Translations under genes and position numbers: made by a program
Part shown: positions 9,742 to 18,640 of the stretch, piece after piece
How positions within the stretch are numbered: the first letter of the stretch is position 1
Layout of the letters: each line of letters begins with the position of its first letter
Notes under the pieces: generated by a model
Database searches by the model: none
What the model was told of the DNA's origin: nothing
What the model saw: the letters and a program-made list of their open reading frames with translations, nothing else
Origin: Rhizobium sp. 007
GTDB lineage: Bacteria; Pseudomonadota; Alphaproteobacteria; Rhizobiales; Rhizobiaceae
Assembly (NCBI RefSeq): GCF_015353075.1
Contig: NZ_CP064187.1
Span: 3,616,501-3,680,500, forward strand
Length of the DNA: 64,000 nucleotides
Reading direction: 5' to 3'

Positions 9742-11271
9742 TCAGGCGAAAGATTTCGCGAAGGTATCGAGAGCAGCCACAAGCTTGCCCTTGGTATCGT
9801 CGCTGATTGCCTTTTCCGTGCGGATCGTGTCGAGGATGGCCGAGCCTTCCGAGCGCAGGTACGAGAGCAATGCCTGCTCGAACTTGCCGATCTGAGCGAC
9901 AGCGATCTTGTCCAGGTAGCCGTTGACACCCGCAAAGATGACCGCGACTTGCTCTTCCACCTTCAGCGGCGAGAACTGCGGCTGCTTCAGGAGTTCGGTC
10001 AGGCGGGCACCGCGGTTCAGCAGGCGCTGCGTCGCAGCGTCAAGATCCGAACCGAACTGGGCGAAGGCGGCCATTTCGCGATACTGGGCGAGCTCACCCT
10101 TGATCGAGCCCGCAACCTGCTTCATCGCCTTGATCTGTGCGGACGAGCCGACGCGCGAAACCGACAGACCGACGTTAACAGCCGGACGGATGCCCTGATA
10201 GAACAGGTCGGTTTCGAGGAAGATCTGGCCGTCGGTGATCGAGATCACGTTGGTCGGAATGAAAGCCGAAACGTCGTTGCCCTGCGTTTCGATGACCGGC
10301 AAAGCCGTCAGCGAACCGCCGCCCATTTCGTCGCTCATCTTTGCAGCGCGCTCGAGGAGACGCGAATGCAGGTAGAAGACGTCGCCCGGATAGGCTTCGC
10401 GGCCCGGCGGGCGGCGCAGCAGCAGCGACATCTGACGGTAGGAAACAGCCTGCTTGGACAGGTCGTCGTAACCGATCAGCGCATGCTGGCCGTTGTCGCG
10501 GAAATATTCGCCCATGGCGCAGCCGGCAAACGGAGCCAGGTACTGCATCGGAGCGGGATCGGAAGCCGTCGCGGCGACGATGATCGAATACTTCAGGGCG
10601 CCACGTTCTTCGAGAACCTTGACGAACTGCGCAACCGTGGAGCGCTTCTGGCCGATGGCGACGTAGACGCAGAAAAGCTTTTCAGCTTCCGGACCGGAGT
10701 CGTGAATGGCCTTCTGGTTCAGGATCGTGTCGAGAAGGATCGCGGTCTTGCCGGTCTGGCGGTCGCCGATGACAAGCTCGCGCTGGCCGCGGCCGACGGG
10801 GATGAGAGCGTCGATTGCCTTGAGGCCGGTCGACATCGGCTCATGAACCGACTTGCGCGGGATGATGCCGGGAGCCTTGACGTCGACACGCGCACGGCGC
10901 GTCGCGTTGATCGGGCCCTTGCCGTCGATCGGATTGCCGAGAGCGTCGACGACGCGGCCAAGCAGTTCCGGGCCAACCGGAACGTCAACGATGGCGCCGG
11001 TCCGCTTGACGGTGTCGCCTTCCTTGATGTCGCGGTCGTTGCCGAAGATAACGACACCGACGTTATCGGACTCAAGGTTCAGCGCCATGCCGCGGATGCC
11101 GCCGGGGAACTCGACCATTTCACCCGCCTGAACGTTATCCAGACCGTAAACGCGAGCAATACCGTCACCGACAGAAAGCACCTGACCGACTTCCGAGACT
11201 TCCGCCTCTTTGCCGAAATTTTTAATTTGATCTTTGAGAATTGCGGAAATTTCCGCGGCGCGGATATCCAT
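9742..11271 (-). CDS. atpA: ATP synthase F1 subunit alpha
   Basis: 509 aa. The nucleotide-binding loop G-D-R-Q-T-G-K-T is near residue 170, and the arginine-finger region [13 protein letters not shown] is near residue 365. The N-terminal crown domain begins with [13 protein letters not shown]. Alpha forms the hexamer with beta and holds non-catalytic nucleotide sites. Its start overlaps the stop of atpH at 11271, suggesting coupled translation. Confidence 0.98.
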   Translation of the reverse strand: MDIRAAEISAILKDQIKNFGKEAEVSEVGQVLSVGDGIARVYGLDNVQAGEMVEFPGGIRGMALNLESDNVGVVIFGNDRDIKEGDTVKRTGAIVDVPVGPELLGRVVDALGNPIDGKGPINATRRARVDVKAPGIIPRKSVHEPMSTGLKAIDALIPVGRGQRELVIGDRQTGKTAILLDTILNQKAIHDSGPEAEKLFCVYVAIGQKRSTVAQFVKVLEERGALKYSIIVAATASDPAPMQYLAPFAGCAMGEYFRDNGQHALIGYDDLSKQAVSYRQMSLLLRRPPGREAYPGDVFYLHSRLLERAAKMSDEMGGGSLTALPVIETQGNDVSAFIPTNVISITDGQIFLETDLFYQGIRPAVNVGLSVSRVGSSAQIKAMKQVAGSIKGELAQYREMAAFAQFGSDLDAATQRLLNRGARLTELLKQPQFSPLKVEEQVAVIFAGVNGYLDKIAVAQIGKFEQALLSYLRSEGSAILDTIRTEKAISDDTKGKLVAALDTFAKSFA

Positions 11272-11837
11272 CAGCCAACCTCTTTCAATGCAAGCTTGAG
11301 GGTAGAAAGTTTGGTACGAAGCGACGTATCAATCTGACGGGACCCGACCTTCACGATCAGACCACCAAGAATTGACGGATCAACCGTGACGGCAATCGTC
11401 ACGTCTTTGCCGGTGACGCCCTTCAGCGCCGCCTTCAATTCGGTTTCCTGCGCTGCCGTCAGCGCATGGGCCGAGGCGACCTCGGCAGAAATTTCGCCAC
11501 GCTGGCGAGCAGCAATGATGCGGAAGGCCTTGATCATGCCCGGAAGGGCAAAGAGGCGGCGGTTACGCGCCACAACCTTCAGGAAATTCGCAAAGAAGCC
11601 GCTGATGCCGGCCTTCTCGCTGATTGCAGCGACCGCCTTGAGCTGATCGTCTGCGGAGAATACCGGGCTTGCAACGAAGCGCTTCAGGTCGTCGCTCTCG
11701 TCCAGCATCGCCTGGAAACGATTGAGATCTGCAGTGACGCTCTCGACGGCGCCTTCTTCAAGAGCCAGTTCGAACAGCGAGGACGCATATCGTTCTGCAA
11801 CACCAGAAGCAAGCTGGGACGTGTCTGCCACGGGCAC
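11271..11837 (-). CDS. atpH: ATP synthase F1 subunit delta
   Basis: 188 aa from GTG 11837, which has AGGGA 5 nt upstream; an ATG at 11855 would add six residues but has poorer support. The all-helical N-domain ([14 protein letters not shown] near residue 12) joins F1 to the peripheral stalk, and the C-terminal domain ends with the conserved [13 protein letters not shown]...D-T-S-L-R-T-K-L. First gene of the F1 operon. Fo genes (atpBEF) are not in the window, as is usual in alphaproteobacteria, where Fo and F1 operons are separate. Confidence 0.95.
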   Translation of the reverse strand: MPVADTSQLASGVAERYASSLFELALEEGAVESVTADLNRFQAMLDESDDLKRFVASPVFSADDQLKAVAAISEKAGISGFFANFLKVVARNRRLFALPGMIKAFRIIAARQRGEISAEVASAHALTAAQETELKAALKGVTGKDVTIAVTVDPSILGGLIVKVGSRQIDTSLRTKLSTLKLALKEVG

Positions 11838-12091
11838 AAATTTCCCTGATTTCAACCCAAGAATCCGGCCTTTGGCGGGCGCCTGACCTATGCTCTTGAA
11901 TTCGTTTTGATTTCCCCCAGAAATCGCAAGAGAAGCCTCTTGCTTCTTCCGAAATTCGGGGTCCGTCTAACATAGGATGTCGGGACTCGCAACACGCGTA
12001 ATGCCCGAATATGCCTTTCGAATGCTTTTCTATCGGCAAAATCGTGAAATGGCGCAAACCCCGGCGAGCGAGCGGCTCGCGGCGCTGTAAT

Positions 12092-12481
12092 CTAGGTTGC
12101 GAAGAAGCCCAAGGAATAGGCGAGCGGGAGTGCCGCTAGAACGGCCTGCACAACCAGAAGTAAATAGTTGAGAATCGTGCTCCCCTTATCGGAAAGGAGC
12201 GAAACGATCCGGGCGAAAGCCGCCATTGCAAATGCCGCCCCAAGCGCCATGTAGATGAAATCCTGCGCCAGCATGATCGCCGCCAGTCCAAATCCGAGAT
12301 AGAAACCGCCGACGGAGCGTTGCTCGGCGAAACCATCCCGGCGCTCTCCACGCGGCTGAAGGCCGAAAAGCTGCATCGCATATCCGGGCGCGAACATGAT
12401 GACGAGACCCGCAAGAGCGGTGAACGCCGCCGAGCAGAATGCGAGCTGCTCGCCAAAGGTCTCGGGAAAATAAAATTCCAT
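12092..12481 (-). CDS. Small integral membrane protein, DUF4345-like
   Basis: 129 aa with four predicted membrane helices (about residues 12-32, 57-74, 77-95 and 102-125). The G-G-F-Y-L-G-F-G motif near residue 58 and A-R-I-V-S-L-L-x-D-K near 90 resemble small four-helix DUF4345-type proteins. No catalytic residues are apparent. It is a single gene between atpH and priA with its own start and no operon partner. The function is unknown. Confidence 0.7.
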   Translation of the reverse strand: MEFYFPETFGEQLAFCSAAFTALAGLVIMFAPGYAMQLFGLQPRGERRDGFAEQRSVGGFYLGFGLAAIMLAQDFIYMALGAAFAMAAFARIVSLLSDKGSTILNYLLLVVQAVLAALPLAYSLGFFAT

Positions 12482-12563
12482 GGATCAACCCCAAATCACG
12501 CTGCGAATGCTTGCCCCTTATGGCATGATTGCACCGGGTGGAAAACGGCGGTCAATCGCCGAT

Positions 12564-14780
12564 CTACAGGAAGCTTTGCGGGTCGATATCGAGCTGCACG
12601 TGCACCGAGCCACGCTCTTTCGGCGCCTGCGCAAGCATACTGCGCAGAAATGCCTGCATGTCGGAACTCCGCCGCCCGTGTACGAGGAGCCGGAAACGGT
12701 AGCGGCCGCGCACCAGCGCCAGCGGTGCTTCGGCGGGGCCGAGCACGGAAATGCCGGAAACCTGCGGCGCCGCGCTCCGCATGCCGCGGGCATGGTTTTC
12801 CGCGTCATGGCGCGTTTCGGCCGAGACGATAATCGACGCGAGGCGTCCGAAAGGCGGCAAACTTGCCCTCTCGCGCTCGGCGATTTCCCGCTCATAAAAC
12901 GCGCTCGCGTCGCCTGAAACGATCGCCTGCATGACGGGATGCTGCGGCTGGTACGTCTGCAGCAGCCCATGGCTCTTCAGACCCGTTCGCCCCGCCCGGC
13001 CCGTCACCTGTGAAAGAAGCTGGAATGTTCTTTCCGCCGCGCGCGGATCGCCGTTGGCGAGACCGAGATCCGCATCGACGATGCCGACCAGTGTCATCAA
13101 CGGAAAGTTATGCCCCTTGGCGACGAGCTGCGTGCCGATGACGATATCCGCTTCGCCCTTGGCGATCGCCTCGAGTTCCAGCCGCAGGCGTTTGACGCCG
13201 CCCATGATGTCCGAGGATAACACGATGGTCCGCGCGTCGGGGAAATGACGCTCAACTTCTTCCGCGATGCGCTCGACCCCCGGCCCACAGGCGACGAGGT
13301 GATCGAGCGTTCCGCATTCCGGACAAGCCTCCGGCGTCCGCTCCGTATGGCCGCATTGATGGCACTGCAGCTGGCTGCGGAAACGGTGCTCGACGAGCCA
13401 GCTCGAACATTGCGGGCACTGGAAGCGGTGGCCGCAGACACGGCAGAGCGTCAGCGGTGCGTAGCCGCGGCGATTGAGGAAGAGCAGCGCCTGCTCGCCC
13501 TTTTCGACCGTCTTGCCGATCGCCCGGATCAAGACCGGCGAGAGAAAACCTTCCCTTTTCGGCGCGTGCCGCCGCATATCGACGAGATGCAGATCGGGCA
13601 ACGCCGCGTCGCCGTAGCGTGTCGGCAGATGGATGGTGCTGTAGCGTCCGTTCTGACCGTTCACCTGGCTTTCGACGGAAGGCGTCGCCGACACGAGAAC
13701 AACCGGGAAATTGCCGATGCGACCGCGCACGACTGCCATGTCGCGGGCATTGTAATAGACGCGGTCTTCCTGCTTGTAGGCAGGATCATGCTCCTCATCG
13801 ATGACGATGAGCCCCAGGTCTTCGAACGGCAGAAACAATGCCGACCGGGCACCGGCAACCACGCGAACCTCGCCGGTCACCGCCTGCCGCCAGACTTTCT
13901 CGCGCATGCGCGGCGCGAGATCGGAATGCCATTCGGCCGGCTTTGCGCCGAACCGGTCCTGGAAGCGCTCTAGGAAACTTGCGGTGAGCGCGATTTCCGG
14001 CAGGAGGATCAGCACCTGCTTGCCGCGGCGAAGCGTGTCGGCGATCGCCTCGAAATAGACCTCGGTCTTGCCAGATCCCGTCACGCCATCGATCAGCGAA
14101 ACGGCAAACCCACCTTTTGTGACTTCGCTCAAAATCTCTTCGGCGGCATCCTTCTGCGGCCCCTGCAGCCGCGACGAGGCAAAGTCCGGATCGGGTTTTG
14201 CCACGACCGGAGGCGGAGGCAGGAAAACTGTCTCGAAAAGCCCTTGGCTGATGAGGCCATCGACAACGCTCGTGGAAACACCGGCGGCATGTGCAAGTCC
14301 GGTCCGTGTCCACGAGATACCGTCCGATGCCGTATCGAGCACTCGGGCACGCGCAGGCGTCATCCGCTCCGGTTCGCCGCCGACGAAGCGCAATCCTTCC
14401 ACCATCGGCTCCGGTTCGAAGGCATTCGGTGCACGAAGCGCCATGCGGGCAACAAGACCGGGCGGCGACAGCGTGTACGCAGCCACCCAGTCGATGAACT
14501 CCCGCATTTCCTTGGAAAGCGGCGGGCAATCGAAAACATGCGTGATCGGTCTAAGCTTCTTCGGATCGACGCCATCTTCACCGCCGTCCCAGACAACGCC
14601 GATCACCTGTCTGGGGCCGAGCGGCACCTGCACGACCGAACCAGGCTCGGCCGCCATGCCATCCGGCACGGAATAGGAATAGGGTTTCGGTGCAGGCATG
14701 GGCACGAGAACCGGAACCGTGCGGGTTCCGGCTGGTGCCTCGAGTAACGCGCCAAAGAGATCGGAAGAATCTGTGCTCAT
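12564..14780 (-). CDS. priA: Primosomal protein N' (replication restart helicase PriA)
   Basis: 738 aa from ATG 14780. Order: DNA-binding domain, helicase core with Walker A G-V-T-G-S-G-K-T near residue 235 and DEEH box V-I-D-E-E-H-D near 328, zinc-binding cysteine pairs C-R-V-C...C-P-Q-C and C-H-Q-C...C-P-E-C near 448-490, and the C-terminal helicase motifs (G-T-Q-L-V-A-K-G-H-N, Q-V-T-G-R-A-G-R). PriA rebuilds stalled replication forks by loading DnaB through the primosome. An in-frame TTG at 14801 would extend it by seven residues. The region just upstream holds a decayed ATPase gene. Confidence 0.96.
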   Translation of the reverse strand: MSTDSSDLFGALLEAPAGTRTVPVLVPMPAPKPYSYSVPDGMAAEPGSVVQVPLGPRQVIGVVWDGGEDGVDPKKLRPITHVFDCPPLSKEMREFIDWVAAYTLSPPGLVARMALRAPNAFEPEPMVEGLRFVGGEPERMTPARARVLDTASDGISWTRTGLAHAAGVSTSVVDGLISQGLFETVFLPPPPVVAKPDPDFASSRLQGPQKDAAEEILSEVTKGGFAVSLIDGVTGSGKTEVYFEAIADTLRRGKQVLILLPEIALTASFLERFQDRFGAKPAEWHSDLAPRMREKVWRQAVTGEVRVVAGARSALFLPFEDLGLIVIDEEHDPAYKQEDRVYYNARDMAVVRGRIGNFPVVLVSATPSVESQVNGQNGRYSTIHLPTRYGDAALPDLHLVDMRRHAPKREGFLSPVLIRAIGKTVEKGEQALLFLNRRGYAPLTLCRVCGHRFQCPQCSSWLVEHRFRSQLQCHQCGHTERTPEACPECGTLDHLVACGPGVERIAEEVERHFPDARTIVLSSDIMGGVKRLRLELEAIAKGEADIVIGTQLVAKGHNFPLMTLVGIVDADLGLANGDPRAAERTFQLLSQVTGRAGRTGLKSHGLLQTYQPQHPVMQAIVSGDASAFYEREIAERERASLPPFGRLASIIVSAETRHDAENHARGMRSAAPQVSGISVLGPAEAPLALVRGRYRFRLLVHGRRSSDMQAFLRSMLAQAPKERGSVHVQLDIDPQSFL

Positions 14781-14839
14781 CGGCCGTGACCATGCCCGCA
14801 ATAAAGCAAAAAGAAAACCTGCGAGAACATCGCCTGCTC

Positions 14840-15251
14840 GTCCTCATCGATGACGCCGGTCAACCGCATCCCCTCGATCCATGTGAGCCGTCCTGCCGCA
14901 CGCCGCATCACTCCTCGGCCGCGGCGGCAAGAAGCTCTCCGGCACAATCGGCCTGGCAGCGCCAAGTGCGGAAGCAATCGCGCGGTCGAGATCGACGGTA
15001 TCCTCCCCTATGCACCAATGATGCCAAAACAGCCGCCAGATTGCTTCCGTCCTCGTCGAGCATCGGTGCCGTGACCGCCAGACATGGCGTGCGCAGGGCG
15101 ACGATCGGTCGGAGCGCCAGCCATCGATAGCGCGCCGGAGCGTGCCTTTTCCCGCGCCGTTTTCGCCGACGAAAAGATTGATGCCCGAAAGATCCATGCG
15201 GATCGATCGCAGCGACCTTTCCTTCTGGGCAAACATCGAGCGGAGCAGCAT
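14840..15251 (-). pseudogene. Decayed AAA-type (RecF/SMC-like) predicted ATPase
   Basis: Pieces of one protein occur in three frames. The N-terminus from 15251 reads S-L-R-S-I-R-M-D-L-S-G-I-N-L-F-V-G-E-N-G-A-G-K-G-T-L, where the P-loop has Gly instead of Ser/Thr after Lys. In a second frame near 15065-15010 it reads L-D-E-D-G-S-N-L-A-A-V-L-A-S-L-V-H-R-G. Back in the first frame it reads G-E-D-T-V-D-L-D-R-A-I-A, and in a third frame near 14895 R-L-T-W-I-E-G-M-R-L-T-G-V. This is the layout of OLD/RecF-like predicted ATPases (usually ~370 aa) with most of the middle deleted. No function is expected. Confidence 0.65.
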
Positions 15252-15272
15252 GCCTCGCTTTAACCTGTCCGC

Positions 15273-16220
15273 TCAACGAAATGAATGGGCCGCCACTATC
15301 TCCGGCGCGGGCGGCTGCATAAGCGGCAGGAACCGTGCATCGCTGTCCGCACGCAGATCATGTAGCGTGTGTTTTTCAAGCGCCTTGGTCACTTCGTTTA
15401 TGTCGCCGTCCAGATGCCCCACCGGAACGAGATTGCCGATGATGAAATCAAAACGATCGCCGCGCTTGTTGAGAAGTTCGTGAAACACCGTCATGTCGCG
15501 CAGTTCGGTCGACCACTTTGCAAACCAGTAGAAAAGACCGGAGTTGCGCGCGGTCATGTGCACTGGCAAGATCGGCAGATTGTATTTGCGGGCAAGGCCG
15601 ACCGCAGAGTTTTTCCACGGCCTTTCATTCAGCCGGCCGTTCGCCCAATAGGCGATGCGGCCCGAGGGAAACAATACAGTTGCCTTTCCTTGCTTCACGG
15701 CGTGGTTCGTAAGCTGCAGCGTCTCACGGGTCTTGAGTTTGGTCTTGTATTCGTCCCGCCATTCCACAGGGATCACCATTTCCGCAAAGCGCGGATTGAC
15801 GCGCACCGCGTCCCGGTTGGCAAAGAACATCATGTCCGGGCGGCGGTTCTTCAGGAGGTCGAAAACTGCAACACCATCGGCAATGCCGGTCGGATGATTG
15901 CTGACGAGTATGAAGCCGCCGGAAGCAGGGATACGCTCGGCATTTCTAACCGCGATGTCCAGCGTCAGCAGGTTGCTCATATATTCGAAGCACTGAAAGC
16001 CCGGCATGTTCGCTACGTCGTTGGCGAACTGAAGCGCCTTGTTATAGCGCAAAAGCGCATAGAGAAAGGGCCGCATCACCGGCCAAAGCGGGTTTCGGAC
16101 GATGCGCTGGCCGCGCTCGGCGATCAGAGTATCAACGATGTGTCCGGGGTTGCCGTGGGAAACCAGAGCGATCGCTTCCGCGAGCTGTCCGAAAGCCGTC
16201 GTGGATTGGCGCCGTGCCAT
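15273..16220 (-). CDS. Lysophospholipid acyltransferase (PlsC superfamily)
   Basis: 315 aa. The acyltransferase block I reads S-N-H-P-T-G-I-A-D-G near residue 107, with His and Asp five residues apart rather than the usual four, and block III-like segments follow (L-F-P-S-G-R-I-A near 182, L-P-I-L-P-V-H near 215). This type is found beside or in place of PlsC/OlsA enzymes that acylate glycerolipids or ornithine lipids in rhizobia. The acceptor is not determined here. There is no N-terminal signal and only weak hydrophobic stretches, fitting a peripheral membrane enzyme. It is divergent from xerC. Confidence 0.82.
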   Translation of the reverse strand: MARRQSTTAFGQLAEAIALVSHGNPGHIVDTLIAERGQRIVRNPLWPVMRPFLYALLRYNKALQFANDVANMPGFQCFEYMSNLLTLDIAVRNAERIPASGGFILVSNHPTGIADGVAVFDLLKNRRPDMMFFANRDAVRVNPRFAEMVIPVEWRDEYKTKLKTRETLQLTNHAVKQGKATVLFPSGRIAYWANGRLNERPWKNSAVGLARKYNLPILPVHMTARNSGLFYWFAKWSTELRDMTVFHELLNKRGDRFDFIIGNLVPVGHLDGDINEVTKALEKHTLHDLRADSDARFLPLMQPPAPEIVAAHSFR

Positions 16221-16283
16221 GCAAAGTCCTGTTTCGTTCGGAACAGCTATCGCAACCTATTATGATGGAAGCATGACAAGAGC

Positions 16284-17297
16284 TTGGCCGATATTAGCAA
16301 TTCCCTAACGGTCCCTCCTTCAAACTTGGCAAAGGCAAGAACAAAATCAAGGCCCGCGCCAGTGAACGAACTTTTGATTATCGCCGACCCGCGCCTGATG
16401 GCGGAACGCAGCGCCTGGCTTGAAAATCTCGAGCGCGAGCGGCGCTTTTCCGAACACACGCTCGACGCCTACGAGCGTGATAGCCGCCAGTTCCTCACCT
16501 TCCTGACCGGCCATATCGGCGGCCCGGCGACGTTGAAGGACATTGAATCTCTTCGCCCGGCCGATTTCCGCGGCTTCCTGGCTGCCCGCCGGAAAGAAGG
16601 TTCCGGGGCGCGATCGCTTGGCCGCAATCTCGCCGGTCTTCGGTCGCTGCTGCGATATCTGGAAAAAAAAGGTTTGGTGAACGCCGCCGGAGCAGGAGCC
16701 GTTCGCTCACCGAAACAGCCGAAATCGCTGCCGAAACCACTCTCCGACAAGCAGGCGATCAATGTCGCCAGCGACGAGGCACAGCTTCACGAGGAACCAT
16801 GGATCGCTGCGCGCGACGCCGCCGTTTTCACGCTCCTCTATGGCTGCGGTCTGCGCATTGCCGAGGCACTTGACCTGACTGCGGACAGCTTGCATGCAGG
16901 CGCCACGACACTGCGCATCACCGGCAAGGGCAACAAGACGCGCCTGGTTCCGCTGCTGCCCGTTGTTCTTGAAGCCGTTGAGAAATACCGCTCTCTCTGC
17001 CCGTACCATCTGGAGAAAGGAGAACCGCTCTTCCGCGGCGCTCGCGGCGGCAAGCTCCAGGCTGGGATCATCCAGCGCACGATGCAGCGGATGCGCAGCG
17101 CCTTCGGATTGCCGGAAACGGCAACACCGCATGCGCTGCGGCATTCTTTTGCAACCCATCTGCTGGCTGGCGGCGGCGATCTGAGGACGATCCAGGAACT
17201 GCTCGGTCACGCAAGCCTGTCCACGACCCAGGTCTATACCGGCGTCGATTCATCGCGTTTGCTGGAAGTTTACGATCGTGCCCATCCGAGGGCGTAA
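16284..17297 (+). CDS. xerC: Site-specific tyrosine recombinase XerC
   Basis: The longest reading is 337 aa from a TTG at 16284; GTG 16362 (311 aa, start V-N-E-L-L-I-I-A-D-P) is an equally good start and closer to the usual XerC length. The SAM-like core-binding domain is near residues 45-135. The catalytic set is R (C-G-L-R-I-A-E), K (G-K-G-N-K-T-R), H-x-x-R (H-A-L-R-H-S-F), H (L-L-G-H-A-S) and Y (Q-V-Y-T-G-V) near residue 318. XerC with XerD resolves chromosome dimers at dif. No neighbouring integration site or phage genes suggest a mobile integrase instead. Confidence 0.92.
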   Translation: MADISNSLTVPPSNLAKARTKSRPAPVNELLIIADPRLMAERSAWLENLERERRFSEHTLDAYERDSRQFLTFLTGHIGGPATLKDIESLRPADFRGFLAARRKEGSGARSLGRNLAGLRSLLRYLEKKGLVNAAGAGAVRSPKQPKSLPKPLSDKQAINVASDEAQLHEEPWIAARDAAVFTLLYGCGLRIAEALDLTADSLHAGATTLRITGKGNKTRLVPLLPVVLEAVEKYRSLCPYHLEKGEPLFRGARGGKLQAGIIQRTMQRMRSAFGLPETATPHALRHSFATHLLAGGGDLRTIQELLGHASLSTTQVYTGVDSSRLLEVYDRAHPRA

Positions 17298-17383
17298 TCT
17301 TTTGTTAACGCATTCTCTTAAGGCAATATGCGCATGCGAGGCGTAGAGCATGAGTTCTCATACATTGTGACCGGAACATCATC

Positions 17384-18460
17384 ATGACGATCACCGTCGG
17401 CCACCGTAGTCTGCGCGTTGCGACACCGGGCAATATGTTGCTCGGGCTGATTGCAGCCTTCCATATGCTGCTTGCCGCCGCGCTTCTCGCCGTGCTCCTT
17501 GCGGTGTCTTCGGCGCAGGCTGCCGACGATACCTGCACCGGCAAGAACCTGATGACCGAGCTTCAGCAGAACGATCCTGCCCGCTATGCAGAGGTCGTCA
17601 AGGAAGCGGATGCGACGCCGAACGGCAAAGGCATTTTCTGGAAGATCGAAAAGCCCGGCCTGAAGACCTCGTGGCTGCTTGGCAGCATGCATGTTACGGA
17701 TCCGCGCGTGCTGAACCTGCCGCTCTACGCCCAGGCCGCTCGTGATGGCGCCGATACGATCGTCATCGAATCCGATGAGATCCTGAGCGAAAAAAAGGCG
17801 GCCGCCGCTCTCCTCACCCGGCCGGATCTCACCATGTTCACCGATGGGACGACGATCGAAAAACTCCTGTCGCGCGAGGATTACGCCCGACTCGGTGCGG
17901 GCCTCCAGCGACGCGGCATTCCGCTCTCCGCCGTTTCGCGCATGCGCCCTTGGATGATTGCGAGCGCCGTCGCGCTCCCCGCCTGCGAGATTTCCCGCAA
18001 GGCCAAGGGTATCCCCTTCCTCGATCAGAAGATCGCAGCCGACGCAGCCGCCGAAGGCAAGCAGGTGCGCGGGCTCGAAACGCTTGCCGAACAACTGCAG
18101 GCAATGGCCGAACTTCCGGTCGAATTCCATCTGAAGTCACTGATCGAGACCCTGGAGCTCGGCTCCAAGATGAACGACGTCGTGGAAACGATGACCGATC
18201 TCTATCTCTCCGGCGACATCGGCATGACAATACCGATGCTGAAAACAGTTTCGCCGGACGGCAAGGACGAGGAGAGCGATTACGCCAGCTTCGAGCAGCG
18301 CATCATCCTCGACCGCAACAAAATAATGGCCGAGCGCGCAGCTCCGATTCTCGCCAGTGGTAATGTCTTCATGGCTGTCGGCGCCCTACATCTGCCGGGC
18401 GATGGCGGAGTCATCGAACTTCTGCGCAAACAGGGTTTCACCGTCACGCAAGTGAATTGA
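17384..18460 (+). CDS. TraB/GumN-family putative metalloprotease-like protein
   Basis: 358 aa. A hydrophobic N-terminal segment (about residues 18-45, ending A-Q-A) is probably a signal peptide. The TraB/GumN domain follows, with the N-terminal motif L-L-G-S-M-H-V-T near residue 97 and the C-terminal motif A-V-G-A-L-H-L-P-G near 334. These two G-x-x-H motifs are the proposed metal-binding site of the family, related to TIKI-type proteins. The periplasmic role in rhizobia is unknown. A stem-loop at 18594-18617 downstream serves lpd on the other strand. Confidence 0.85.
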   Translation: MTITVGHRSLRVATPGNMLLGLIAAFHMLLAAALLAVLLAVSSAQAADDTCTGKNLMTELQQNDPARYAEVVKEADATPNGKGIFWKIEKPGLKTSWLLGSMHVTDPRVLNLPLYAQAARDGADTIVIESDEILSEKKAAAALLTRPDLTMFTDGTTIEKLLSREDYARLGAGLQRRGIPLSAVSRMRPWMIASAVALPACEISRKAKGIPFLDQKIAADAAAEGKQVRGLETLAEQLQAMAELPVEFHLKSLIETLELGSKMNDVVETMTDLYLSGDIGMTIPMLKTVSPDGKDEESDYASFEQRIILDRNKIMAERAAPILASGNVFMAVGALHLPGDGGVIELLRKQGFTVTQVN

Positions 18461-18593
18461 AGCTACGCGCAAAGCGCGGGTATTCCTTCATTTCAGTTTT
18501 ATCCGGTTGCCCGTGCTCGCGGGACCGAAGCCATGACTTAATCGCGCTTCAGACCAGTAAGGTGAAGGCATTTGGCTAAAGCCCATTAAAAAA

Positions 18594-18617
18594 GCCGCGG
18601 TCCTTGCGAACCGCGGC
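18594..18617 (-). terminator. Terminator after lpd
   Basis: A perfect 8-bp stem GCCGCGGT / ACCGCGGC with an 8-nt loop, followed on the minus strand by a run of six T. It lies about 25 nt beyond the lpd stop and ends the suc operon. Confidence 0.85.
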
Positions 18618-18640
18618 GTCTGAGCTTCGGTCTTCGGGAT

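Noticed and set aside
9736..11337. 533-codon open frame antisense to atpA
   Set aside because: It mirrors the conserved atpA gene and reflects GC-rich codon usage; its translation has no recognisable family and is rich in Arg/Asp runs typical of antisense frames.
16284..17297. Tyrosine recombinase as a mobile-element integrase
   Set aside because: Motifs and context fit chromosomal XerC; no attachment repeats, phage or transfer genes nearby.
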